Assembly (NCBI RefSeq): GCF_002869965.1
Contig: NZ_PEBS01000006.1
Location: forward strand, 62,001-126,000
Direction of reading: 5' to 3'
DNA from: Janthinobacterium sp. ROICE36
GTDB taxonomy: Bacteria; Pseudomonadota; Gammaproteobacteria; Burkholderiales; Burkholderiaceae_D
Length of the DNA stretch: 64,000 nt
Numbering within the stretch: the first letter of the stretch is position 1; each line of letters begins with the position of its first letter. Position numbers and translations under genes: made by a program. Below are positions 18,832-26,617 of the stretch, one piece after another. Below the pieces are notes generated by a model. The model had not been told where the DNA came from. It searched no databases and was given only the letters and a program-made list of their open reading frames with translations.

Positions 18832-18860
18832 ATATTAATCAATCCGGAATTGATTAATAT
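18832..18860. repeat. Perfect inverted repeat with 12-bp arms in the AT-rich island
   Basis: ATATTAATCAAT (18832-18843) and ATTGATTAATAT (18849-18860) flank CCGGA. The arms match perfectly. The site lies just upstream of the candidate promoter and is a likely binding site for a dimeric regulator. Confidence 0.7.
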
Positions 18861-19022
18861 ATTTTTCTATTTTCTTATTCGAAACATAGTTTCTGGCTAT
18901 TCTAAATATAACCATGCCGGCTCTTGCACATCACGAGTAGCGATTCTAGGCCTATTTTTTTGCGCGATTCTCTCGAATTGTCGCAAAGGCAGTAATGGTG
19001 AGCTATCCGGACGCGGCGCGGG

Positions 19023-19052
19023 AAAACGCCGCCGTCCATTTTTCGCGGCGGC
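19023..19052 (-). terminator. Possible intrinsic terminator after the 19123-19581 gene
   Basis: On the minus strand a 7-bp stem GCCGCCG/CGGCGGC with an 11-base loop is followed by G and TTTT. It would separate the upstream small gene from the rest of the cluster. The T-run is short, so it is moderate at best. Confidence 0.45.
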
Positions 19053-19122
19053 AGGCAATCCGGACAGGGAATGCAATTGAATATAAACGGTTTATTGACT
19101 TAAATAGATGGCATGCGCGGCT

Positions 19123-19581
19123 TTATTGCGCGGCTGGTGCGGGCAGGACCGGACAGCGTTCAAAAACGGCTATCACCTTGCCAGTCAGCGTGTACTGCGT
19201 GCCGTCATCGAGAATGGGGCCATCGATGAGGATTTGATATTGCTGCGGTCCGAGGGCCTGGAAACGCAGGGTCAGTCCTTTCTGGAATCTTACGATGGTA
19301 TCGCCGCGCTCGACGCCCAGCTGCAGCAGGATATTCGCTGTCGACAATAAAACCGTCCAGTACGCGGTCCCGTTGGCGCGCAGCGCCACCAGGGTGTTGT
19401 CATTGATATCGTTGCTGGCCGTGGCGATGGCGTCGCTGTTGACCGTCAGCGCCATGGTTTGCGGGGCCCGGCACGCGGGGGCCGGTTCGGCCAGCTGGCG
19501 CGCCAGCGCCGGGGCGTCGCCGCCGAGCGATAGCAGCAGCACGGCAGCCAGCCAGGGGCCGCGCCAATTCAGCTGATACAT
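19123..19581 (-). CDS. Small secreted beta-rich protein
   Basis: 152 residues from the ATG at 19581. An N-terminal signal peptide (WLAAVLLLSLGGDAPALA) directs export; the mature part contains two cysteines (PACRAPQ near the N-terminus, ERCPV near the C-terminus) that could pair in the periplasm. It shares its core with the 18285-18662 product, including YW, ST, KGLT and a GTxYTxTG motif. Function unknown. No clear ribosome binding site precedes the ATG; an open frame extends further upstream but gives a poor N-terminus. Confidence 0.7.
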   Translation of the reverse strand: MYQLNWRGPWLAAVLLLSLGGDAPALARQLAEPAPACRAPQTMALTVNSDAIATASNDINDNTLVALRANGTAYWTVLLSTANILLQLGVERGDTIVRFQKGLTLRFQALGPQQYQILIDGPILDDGTQYTLTGKVIAVFERCPVLPAPAAQ

Positions 19582-19749
19582 GGTGGAGGTGGTGTCCCGC
19601 GCATGCGACCCATCGTAGCGAAATTCGGCCGGAAGAGCAAACGCCTGCCGACCGCAGCGCGCCGCCATGGCCGCCATCCCCATCTGCTATCATCGTGCCG
19701 TTTTGGCCGGTGCCGCGGGTGCCGGTCCGATATTTATGCAAGGAAAAAA

Positions 19750-20940
19750 ATGAATAATCGCATTTCCCTGCTGCGTCAGCGCGGCGCGCAGGACAGCGGC
19801 AAGGTGGGCATGATCGAGCTGTTCTTCGACCTGGTGTTCGTGTTCGCCGTCACGCAACTGTCGCACGGCTTGCTGGCGCACCTGAGCGCCATGGGCTGGC
19901 TGCAGACGGGCTTGTTGCTGATGGCCGTCTGGTGGGTGTGGATCTTTACCTCGTGGATCACCAACTGGCTCGATCCCGAGCGCATTCCCGTGCGCATCAG
20001 CCTGTTTGCGCTGATGCTGGGCGGCCTCATCATGTCGGCCTCGATACCCGAAGCGTTCGGTACGCGCGGCCTGGGTTTTGCGGGCGCTTACGTCGCCATG
20101 CAGGTGGGCCGGCCCCTGTTCGCCTGGTGGGCCGTGCGCCATGAAGCGCTGGCGCGCCGCCGCAATTTCCAGCGCATCGCCTTGTGGGCCGTGTTGTCCG
20201 GTATGTTCTGGATCGCCGGCGGCATCGCGTCGCCCGAGCAGCGCATCTTCTGGTGGGGCGCGGCCCTGCTGATCGACCTGGCCGGTCCATGGATGCAGTT
20301 CAGCCTGCCCGGCCTGGGCCGCTCGACGATAGCCGACTGGGATGTCGATGGCAGCCACATGGCCGAACGCTGCGGCCTGTTCGTCATCATCGCCCTCGGT
20401 GAATCCCTGCTGGTGACGGGTGCCACCTTCGCGGGGTTGGCATGGACGCCCGGCAACTGGCTGGGTTTCCTGTCAGCCCTGGTCGGCAGCATCGCCATGT
20501 GGTGGATTTACTTCGACACGGGCGCCGAGGCGGGCCAGCACCGCATCGCCCACTCGAAGGACCCGGGCCGCATCGCCCGCAAGGCTTACACTTATATCCA
20601 CGTGCTGATCGTGGGCGGCGTGATCGTCTGCGCCGTGGCCGATGAACTGGCCCTCGTGCATCCGGATGAGGCGAGCTTCGCCGGCATCAGCGCCTTGCTG
20701 GGCGGGCCGATCCTGTATCTGCTGGGCAATGCGCTGTTCAAATGGGTCAGCAACGACCGCGCCACGCCGCCGCTGTCGCATTTGCTGGGCATCTTGATCA
20801 TCCTGGCGCTGATTCCGATGGCATATGGCCGGCTGTATTCACCGTTGACGCTGGCCTGCATCACCAGCTGCGTGCTGGTATTAGTGGCCGTGTGGGAACA
20901 CATGGCCTTGCGCCGACCGCCACCGGAGATCGATCTTTAA
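19750..20940 (+). CDS. ltrA: Low temperature requirement protein A (LtrA) family membrane protein
   Basis: 396 residues with about ten hydrophobic segments. The N-terminal signature ELFFDLVFVFAVTQLSH is diagnostic of the LtrA family; a second conserved patch is HMAERCGLFVIIALGESLL. The family was named after a Listeria mutant unable to grow in the cold; the biochemical function is not established. ATG 19750 follows AAGGA. It stands alone, divergent from the small secreted protein gene. Confidence 0.9.
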   Translation: MNNRISLLRQRGAQDSGKVGMIELFFDLVFVFAVTQLSHGLLAHLSAMGWLQTGLLLMAVWWVWIFTSWITNWLDPERIPVRISLFALMLGGLIMSASIPEAFGTRGLGFAGAYVAMQVGRPLFAWWAVRHEALARRRNFQRIALWAVLSGMFWIAGGIASPEQRIFWWGAALLIDLAGPWMQFSLPGLGRSTIADWDVDGSHMAERCGLFVIIALGESLLVTGATFAGLAWTPGNWLGFLSALVGSIAMWWIYFDTGAEAGQHRIAHSKDPGRIARKAYTYIHVLIVGGVIVCAVADELALVHPDEASFAGISALLGGPILYLLGNALFKWVSNDRATPPLSHLLGILIILALIPMAYGRLYSPLTLACITSCVLVLVAVWEHMALRRPPPEIDL

Positions 20941-20967
20941 TGCGCGATCCTTGACGTCTGTTTGACA

Positions 20968-21498
20968 TCAAGCGGGCGGCGCAATGCCGTCCGGGTCGCT
21001 GCGCGCATCGAGTTGCAGTTGCAAAAACGCCAGGTCCAGCCAGGCGCCGAACTTGGTGCCCACCTGGCGCATCAATCCCACTTCATCGAAGCCCAGCTGT
21101 TTGTGCAGGGCGATCGAACCGGCATTGCCCGCTTCGATGCCCGCCACCATCACGTGCTTGCCCCGGGCGCGCGCGCGCACGATCAATTCCCCCATCAAGG
21201 CCTTGCCGACGCCGGCGCCGCGGCGATCGGCGCGCACATACACGGAATGCTCGACCGTATGGCGAAACCCTTCGAACGGGCGCCAGTCGCCGAACGAGGC
21301 GTAGCCGGCCACATGTTGATCCGCATCCATGGCGACCAGCACCGGATAGCCGGCCCGCTCGCGCTCGGCCAGCCAGGCGGCGCGGTTGGCCGCATCGACC
21401 GTCCGTTCATTCCAGATGGCCAGGGTGTTGCTGACGGCATCGTTGTAGATGGCCGTGATGGCCTCGATGTCGCCCGCGTGGGCATCGCGTATGTGCAT
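20968..21498 (-). CDS. GNAT N-acetyltransferase, phosphinothricin acetyltransferase-like
   Basis: 176 residues. Acetyl-CoA-dependent N-acetyltransferase of the PAT/Bar type: the early IRDAHAGDIEAITAIYNDAV and later HSVYVRADRRGAGVGKALM give the acetyl-CoA-binding loop (RRGAGVGK), followed by GNAGSIALHKQLGF. Length is typical. AAGGAG precedes the ATG. It is divergent from the XRE-cupin regulator, which may control it. The substrate may be a herbicide-like amino acid or methionine derivative; that is family knowledge only. Confidence 0.85.
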   Translation of the reverse strand: MHIRDAHAGDIEAITAIYNDAVSNTLAIWNERTVDAANRAAWLAERERAGYPVLVAMDADQHVAGYASFGDWRPFEGFRHTVEHSVYVRADRRGAGVGKALMGELIVRARARGKHVMVAGIEAGNAGSIALHKQLGFDEVGLMRQVGTKFGAWLDLAFLQLQLDARSDPDGIAPPA

Positions 21499-21499
21499 G

Positions 21500-21567
21500 T
21501 TGATCTCCTTGCTAGGCGTCTACTATAATGGACAAATCATAGATTGCCGCCCACGCCTTGTCCAATA
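21500..21567. promoter_or_regulatory. Divergent promoters with inverted TGGACAA sites
   Basis: For the rightward gene: TTGATC (21500-21505), 18 bases, TATAAT (21524-21529). For the leftward gene a TTGGAC/TATGAT pair can be read on the other strand. Two inverted copies, taatggacaa (21526-21535) and ttgtccaata (21558-21567), match at 9 of 10 positions and overlap both promoters, so one regulator dimer could control both genes. Confidence 0.5.
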
Positions 21568-21589
21568 GAATCCGAATGGAATCTGCCCC

Positions 21590-22165
21590 ATGTCCACTAA
21601 ACCAGACGAATTGAACCAGCGCATCGGCGCCAGGGTGCGCCTCGAACGGGAAAGCCTGGGCTGGTCGCTGACGGAGCTGGCGGCCCGTTCTGGCGTGTCG
21701 CGCGCGATGGTGCACAAGGTGGAACGCGGCGATTGCAGCCCCACGGCCACCCTGCTGGCGCGGCTGTCGGGCGCCTTCGGCCTGAGCATGTCCGAACTCA
21801 TCGCCCGTGCGGAAATGCGCGCAGGCCGCTTGCTGCGCCAGGCCGACCAGCCCGTGTGGACCGACCCGCAGAGCGGCTATGTGCGGCGCCACGTGTCGCC
21901 CGCGTCCGACATGCCGCTCGACCTCGTGCATATCAGCTTGCCGCCGGGCGCCGTGGTGGCCATGCCGGCCGCCGCCTATGTGGCGCGGCGCCAGCTGATC
22001 TGGTCGCTCAGCGGCAGCCTCGTCTTCATCGAAGGCGATACCCGCCACGTGCTGGACGCGGGCGACTGCCTGGCGCTGGGTCCGCCCGCCGATTGCCTGT
22101 TCAAGAATGAAACGGCCAGCGCTTGCACCTACGCCGTGGCGGTATTGAAGAGCAGCAGAGGTTAA
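21590..22165 (+). CDS. XRE-family transcriptional regulator with C-terminal cupin domain
   Basis: 191 residues. The helix-turn-helix at about 12-66 (LGWSLTELAARSGVSRAMVHKVE) is followed by a cupin-like beta barrel at about 105-185 (LPPGAVVAMPAA, GSLVFIEGDTRHVLDAGD). These proteins sense a small ligand through the cupin and repress neighbours. It is divergent from the acetyltransferase gene with paired inverted sites between them. Its TAA overlaps the stop codon of the convergent LysR gene. Confidence 0.88.
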   Translation: MSTKPDELNQRIGARVRLERESLGWSLTELAARSGVSRAMVHKVERGDCSPTATLLARLSGAFGLSMSELIARAEMRAGRLLRQADQPVWTDPQSGYVRRHVSPASDMPLDLVHISLPPGAVVAMPAAAYVARRQLIWSLSGSLVFIEGDTRHVLDAGDCLALGPPADCLFKNETASACTYAVAVLKSSRG

Positions 22166-23058
22166 GCCAGCGCCACCGCGCGCAGCTGGGCGATGAAGGC
22201 GCGCGCGGCGGGCGCCTGTTCGTGGCGGCGGAAGGCCACGGCGATTTCCGAACTGATCTGCGGGTCTTCCAGTTCGCGGAACACCACGCCGGGCAATTGC
22301 ACGCTGGCCATCACCGAGTGGGGCACGATGGCGCAGCCCACGCCCAGCGACACTTCCGTCAGCACGGCCACCAGGCTGCCCGGGCGCGACACCACCTGCG
22401 CCGCAAAGCCGCCGCGCCGGCTCACTTCCAGTGTTCCCAATTCCTGTTCCGGCACGATGAACGCTTGCTGCGCCAGCGCGGCCGGCCCCGCTACCTCCAG
22501 GCGGGCCAGGGCGCTGTCGGCCTGCACGGCCAGCACGAAGCGGTCGCGCAGCAAGACCACGCTGGCTATGCCGTCCGGCAAGTGCAGGGGCGGGCGCACG
22601 AACGCCAGGTCCACGCGTCCCTGGTCCAGCAAGGCGGGCAGCGCATCCATCGCGGTTTCGCGCGCACTGATGTGGATGCCGGGGTGGCTGGCACGAAAGC
22701 GGGCAAACTGGTCTTGCAGCACGCCGGAATAGGCGGCCGAGGCCACGTAGCCGATGTCCAGCCGTCCCAGTTCGCCCCGTCCCGCCCGCCGCGCCACTTC
22801 CTGCGCCTGCGCCAGCTGCGCCAGCGCGCGCGTGGCCTCGATGAGGAACAATTCGCCGGCGGCCGTCAGGGCCACGGCGCGCTTGCTGCGCTGGAACAAG
22901 CGCGTGCCCAGCAAGCTTTCCGTTTCCTGCACCTGTTTGGTCAGCGCGGGTGGCGAAATGCCCAGCTCGGCGGCGGCCCGTGCGAAATGCAGGCTGTGCG
23001 CTACGGCCAGCACGCAGCGGAAATGCCGCAGTTCCATCTCTTTTTCTGTCTTTACCAT
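22162..23058 (-). CDS. LysR-family transcriptional regulator
   Basis: 298 residues from ATG 23058. An N-terminal winged HTH (ELRHFRCVLAVAHSLHFARAA, LGISPPALTKQVQ) precedes a periplasmic-binding-like effector domain. A TATAAT (23070-23065) ends six bases before this ATG, so the message may be leaderless; ATG 23037 (MELRHF) is the alternative and has an AG-rich stretch too close to serve as a good ribosome binding site. It is divergent from the efflux pump gene and probably regulates it. Confidence 0.88.
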   Translation of the reverse strand: MVKTEKEMELRHFRCVLAVAHSLHFARAAAELGISPPALTKQVQETESLLGTRLFQRSKRAVALTAAGELFLIEATRALAQLAQAQEVARRAGRGELGRLDIGYVASAAYSGVLQDQFARFRASHPGIHISARETAMDALPALLDQGRVDLAFVRPPLHLPDGIASVVLLRDRFVLAVQADSALARLEVAGPAALAQQAFIVPEQELGTLEVSRRGGFAAQVVSRPGSLVAVLTEVSLGVGCAIVPHSVMASVQLPGVVFRELEDPQISSEIAVAFRRHEQAPAARAFIAQLRAVALA

Positions 23059-23074
23059 CGGTGAATTATAAGGT

Positions 23075-23104
23075 GCTTGTCTTGTAACAGGAAATAACAC
23101 AAGC
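23075..23104. promoter_or_regulatory. Inverted GCTTGT/ACAAGC pair between LysR gene and efflux gene
   Basis: GCTTGT (23075-23080) and ACAAGC (23099-23104) are exact inverted copies in the 63-base divergent gap; a second CTTGT lies at 23081-23085. Placement fits a LysR operator acting on the efflux gene. No further support. Confidence 0.35.
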
Positions 23105-23121
23105 TTGCTTAAAATACAGGC

Positions 23122-24618
23122 ATGAAGAATACCAACTGGACCTTATATACGTGCTCGGGCGTGTGCGCGCTGATCATGCTCGACACCAACGTCGTGGCCG
23201 TCTCGCTCCCTTCGATCGCCCGCTCGCTCAACGCCAGCTTCGTCGACGTGGAATGGGTGGTCAGCGCCTACATGCTGGCGTTTGCCGCGTTCCTCTTGCC
23301 GGCCGGCAGCATCGCCGACCGCCTGGGGCGGCGCCGGGTCATGCTGTTCGGCTTGGCCGTGTTCGCGCTGGCGTCCCTGCTGTGCGGCCTGGCGTGGACG
23401 CCGTTCGTGCTCAACGTGGCGCGCGCCATCAAGGGCCTCGGTGCGGCGCTGCTGCTGACGTCCGCGCTGGCCGTCATCGGCCATACTTTCCATGCGGAAA
23501 AGGAAAGGGCGCGCGCCTGGTCGGTGTGGGGCGCGGCCATGGGCGTAGCCATGACGGTGGCGCCGCTGCTGGGCGGCCTGATCACGAGCGCCATCAACTG
23601 GCGCTGGATTTTCTATCTGAACTTGCCCGTCGTCGCCATCTTGATGCTGTTGGTGAAGCGTCATGTAGAAGAATCGAAGGATGCGTCCAACGCCAGCTTC
23701 GACCCGTTGGGCGCGCTGCTGTTTTCGGCCGGCCTGTTCTGCATCATCTGGGGCTTGATCGACGCCAGCGTGGCAGGCTGGGCCAGCCACGCCACCGTGC
23801 TGCGCTTTTTGGCGGGCGCGGCGCTGCTGGCCGTGTTCGTGATGGTGGAACGGCGCCAGCGCGCGCCCATGGTCGATCTGTCCCTGTTTGGCCGCCGCGT
23901 GTTTGTCGGCGCCGTGCTGGGCATGTTTGGCTACGCCATCGCCGCCCAGGTGATGATGACTTTTTTGCCCCTGTATTTGCAGAACGCCTTCGGCTTTTCC
24001 GCTGTGCTGGCCGGCTGTGCCATGCTGCCGTTTGCCGTCGCCATGGTGGTGCTGTCCCGGCTGGCGCCGCGCGCCATGCGCCATCTGGATGACCGCGGCA
24101 TCCTGGTGACGGGGCTGCTGATCGTCGCCGTGGGCAATGTCGCCACGGCGCTGGCCGCCGCCAGTTTGCAGTACGGCCTGGTGGCGGCCGGCATGGTCGT
24201 CACGGGCGCGGGCGCAGGATTGCTCAACGGCACGACGCAAAAAGCCATCCTCGCCTGCATTCCCCGCGAGCGCACGGGCATGGGTTCCGGCATCAGCACC
24301 ACCACGCGCTTTGTCGGCATCGTGCTGGCCGTGGGCGCGCTGGGCGCCGTGCTGGCCATGCGCACGGCGACCTCGTTCGAGAAATTGGCGTGGCTGCACG
24401 GCTTGAAGGCTTCGCCCGAGATGATAGGGCGCATCGTCGCCGGCAACGCGGCCGAGGCCTTCGGCCAGCTGCCGCCCGCCATGCAGGCCGTGGCGCAGGA
24501 AGCGGCGCGCCACGCCTTCATCGACGGCTTTGCCAGCGTGCTGTACCTGGCTGGCGGCTTGGCGGCCGTGGTGGCGGCGCTGGTCTTCGTGCTGGCCAGG
24601 CCGCTGGAAAAAGTGTAA
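23122..24618 (+). CDS. MFS drug efflux transporter, DHA2 (14-helix) type
   Basis: 498 residues, about fourteen hydrophobic segments. Motif C-like and motif A regions are visible: LDTNVVAVSLPSIAR in helix 1, GSIADRLGRRRVMLFG in loop 2-3. Proton-driven export of toxic compounds across the inner membrane, as in EmrB/QacA relatives. Partner regulator is the divergent LysR gene. No membrane-fusion partner is next to it, so it may work alone. Confidence 0.88.
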   Translation: MKNTNWTLYTCSGVCALIMLDTNVVAVSLPSIARSLNASFVDVEWVVSAYMLAFAAFLLPAGSIADRLGRRRVMLFGLAVFALASLLCGLAWTPFVLNVARAIKGLGAALLLTSALAVIGHTFHAEKERARAWSVWGAAMGVAMTVAPLLGGLITSAINWRWIFYLNLPVVAILMLLVKRHVEESKDASNASFDPLGALLFSAGLFCIIWGLIDASVAGWASHATVLRFLAGAALLAVFVMVERRQRAPMVDLSLFGRRVFVGAVLGMFGYAIAAQVMMTFLPLYLQNAFGFSAVLAGCAMLPFAVAMVVLSRLAPRAMRHLDDRGILVTGLLIVAVGNVATALAAASLQYGLVAAGMVVTGAGAGLLNGTTQKAILACIPRERTGMGSGISTTTRFVGIVLAVGALGAVLAMRTATSFEKLAWLHGLKASPEMIGRIVAGNAAEAFGQLPPAMQAVAQEAARHAFIDGFASVLYLAGGLAAVVAALVFVLARPLEKV

Positions 24619-24652
24619 CTGTTCAGCAATTTTTAAGTACACGGCCTCTGCT

Positions 24653-24658
24653 TATAAT
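24653..24658 (+). promoter_or_regulatory. -10 element upstream of the EAL gene
   Basis: A perfect TATAAT lies 53 bases before the ATG in an otherwise GC-rich area. The matching -35 (TTTTTA, 17 bases upstream) is weak, suggesting activator dependence or another sigma contact. Confidence 0.45.
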
Positions 24659-24710
24659 ATGATGCCATCGAGCAATACATGGCAATCATATAACTACTGC
24701 AGGTAATCAC

Positions 24711-26264
24711 ATGCGCAGAAAACGCATTATTGTAACGAGCGTGCTGGTCGCAGTCCTCGGCGTGGTCGCTCCCCTGAGCCTGGCCTTTTATCTGTCGTCC
24801 ATGCGCGCCGAGCAGGGCGAGCAGGAACGCCTGCGTCTGCTGGCCGACTACGCGCTCGAGCGCGCCCACCGTTCGATCGCCTCGGCCGGCGCCGCCCTGC
24901 GCAGCGCCGATGCGCTGGACCTGGCGCCGTGCTCGGAAGCGCATATCCAGCAACTGCGCCGCATCACCATCACCACGCGCAGCATCGACGATATCGGCTA
25001 TGTGGAAAATGGCTTGCTCAAATGCACGTCCACGGGCATCGAGCAGGCGCGCATCGCCGTCACGCCCGCCGAATTCACGATGGACAATGGCCTGGGCCTC
25101 GATTTCAACCTGCGCCCCGTCGTCAGCGGCGGCAAGCGCATGGTGGGACTGTCCTACCGCGCCTATAAAGTGCTGATCGATCCCGTGCGCTTTTCCGACG
25201 TCATCATCGACAGCGATATCCAGATGGCCGTCGCCATCGGCAAGCACGGCGTGCTCGACACCTTGCACCATCCCGACCCTGTGCTGGTGCACGCCTTGCT
25301 CGCCGGCCAGCCAGCGGCGGACGGCAGCATCCATGCCATGCTGTACCGCGACGGCTTGACGGCTGTGATGATCGAGCCGCGCAGCAAGCTGAACGACAGG
25401 CTGCGCCGCGAACAGCTGCTGCTCTTGCCGCTGGGCTTGCTGATGGCCGCCTTCATCGTCGGCATCGTCGTGTGGCTGTCGCGCCGCCGTTTGTCGCTGA
25501 TGGGAGAATTGCGCATCGCCATCGACCGGCGCGAATTCTTTGTCCATTATCAAGCCATCATCGCCCTCGACACGGGCGTGTGCGTGGGCGCCGAGGCGCT
25601 GATACGCTGGCGCCGTCCCGACGGCAGCATGATACGGCCCGACCTGTTCATCCCCGTGGCCGAGGATGGCGAGCTGATACTGCCCATCACCGACCAGGTG
25701 ATCGCTTGCGTCATCGCCGACATGCGCGCCGCGCTGCTGGCCGACCGCGCGCTGCACATCGCCATCAACCTGTGCGCCAGCGATATCGAAACGGGCAGGG
25801 TGCTCGACGTGCTCGAACGCGCCCTGGAAGGCACGGGCATCGAGGCGCAGCAGATCTGGCTGGAAGCGACGGAGCGCGGTTTCATCAACGTCGAAGCGGC
25901 GCGCGCCACCATTGAAAAAGCCAGAGCGCGCGGCCATGCGGTGGCCATCGACGACTTCGGCACGGGCTATTCCAGCCTGTCGAGCCTGCAAAACCTGCCG
26001 CTCGACGCCTTGAAAATCGACAAATCCTTCGTCGACACCATAGCCACGGACGCCGCCACCAGCAGCGTCACGCCGCATATCATCGCCATGGCCCGCAGCT
26101 TGAACATGCTGATCGTGGCCGAAGGCATCGAAACGCAGCAGCAAGCCGATTATTTGCGCGAACGCAAGGTCGAATTCGGCCAGGGCTGGCTGTTTGCGAA
26201 AGCCCTGCCGGCCGGCGAATTTCTCGCCTTCTACGCGACCCGCCGCGCGCCATCATCCCCATGA
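24711..26264 (+). CDS. CSS-motif EAL-domain cyclic-di-GMP phosphodiesterase
   Basis: 517 residues. Two membrane segments (about 5-25 and 240-262) flank a periplasmic CSS-type sensor with cysteines near residues 75 (APCSEA) and 104 (LLKCTS), the pair that in E. coli relatives (PdeC and others) forms a redox-sensitive disulfide. The cytosolic EAL domain is intact: EALIRW, AINLCASDI, LEATERG, IDDFGTGYSSL, LKIDKSFVD, AEGIET, GQGWLFAKAL. It should therefore hydrolyse c-di-GMP. The stop overlaps the next ATG (ATGA at 26261-26264). Confidence 0.92.
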   Translation: MRRKRIIVTSVLVAVLGVVAPLSLAFYLSSMRAEQGEQERLRLLADYALERAHRSIASAGAALRSADALDLAPCSEAHIQQLRRITITTRSIDDIGYVENGLLKCTSTGIEQARIAVTPAEFTMDNGLGLDFNLRPVVSGGKRMVGLSYRAYKVLIDPVRFSDVIIDSDIQMAVAIGKHGVLDTLHHPDPVLVHALLAGQPAADGSIHAMLYRDGLTAVMIEPRSKLNDRLRREQLLLLPLGLLMAAFIVGIVVWLSRRRLSLMGELRIAIDRREFFVHYQAIIALDTGVCVGAEALIRWRRPDGSMIRPDLFIPVAEDGELILPITDQVIACVIADMRAALLADRALHIAINLCASDIETGRVLDVLERALEGTGIEAQQIWLEATERGFINVEAARATIEKARARGHAVAIDDFGTGYSSLSSLQNLPLDALKIDKSFVDTIATDAATSSVTPHIIAMARSLNMLIVAEGIETQQQADYLRERKVEFGQGWLFAKALPAGEFLAFYATRRAPSSP

Positions 26265-26614
26265 AACGGCTACGCTTCCCTTATCCGCTGCAGCCGCTGC
26301 GCGTGCCCGGCGGCTGGCACATCACCGTCAATACGCTGTTCGAGGTGGAAGCGGGGCCGGACACCATGCAATGGTTCAGCAGCGCGCTGCTGCTATGGGG
26401 CCATTGCCGCGACACGGGCTATGGCTTCAACTCGCACTTCGAGCCGGAAGACGATCCGTACGGCGAGTTCGTGCTGGAGATGGGCAAGGTGGCATACGAC
26501 CGCCATGGCAAGGCTGTCAAAGGCGGCGAGGTGTTCCTGGGTGAATATCGCACGCGCAGCAAGGCGGCGTTTGTCGACCGGGTCGAGCAGTTCATGCAAG
26601 ACCCGGCCGCCTGA
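26261..26614 (+). CDS. Small conserved-looking protein coupled to the EAL gene
   Basis: 117 residues, family not recognised. It starts within the stop of the phosphodiesterase gene, so it is translationally coupled. The sequence is soluble and aromatic-rich (PGGWHITVNTLFEVE, WFSSALLLWGHCRDTGYGF) with an acidic patch FEPEDDPYGEF. No signal peptide. Context suggests a role linked to c-di-GMP output, but this is inference. It is convergent with the beta-lactamase-like gene, three bases away. Confidence 0.7.
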   Translation: MKRLRFPYPLQPLRVPGGWHITVNTLFEVEAGPDTMQWFSSALLLWGHCRDTGYGFNSHFEPEDDPYGEFVLEMGKVAYDRHGKAVKGGEVFLGEYRTRSKAAFVDRVEQFMQDPAA

Positions 26615-26617
26615 GCG

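Larger units (their letters stand above)
18780..19110. other. AT-rich non-coding island between two genes of the cluster
   Basis: Most of the gap 18663-19122 has no gene and is much richer in A/T than its surroundings, with runs such as attaatatatttttctatttt. It holds a palindrome (18832-18860), the candidate promoter and a terminator-like hairpin (19023-19052). Such islands are typical targets of H-NS-type silencers; silencing here is inferred. Confidence 0.6.

Noticed and set aside
23143-24642. 499-codon antisense frame over the efflux gene
   Set aside because: Composition is His/Gln/Arg-rich, while the plus strand encodes a complete 14-helix transporter.
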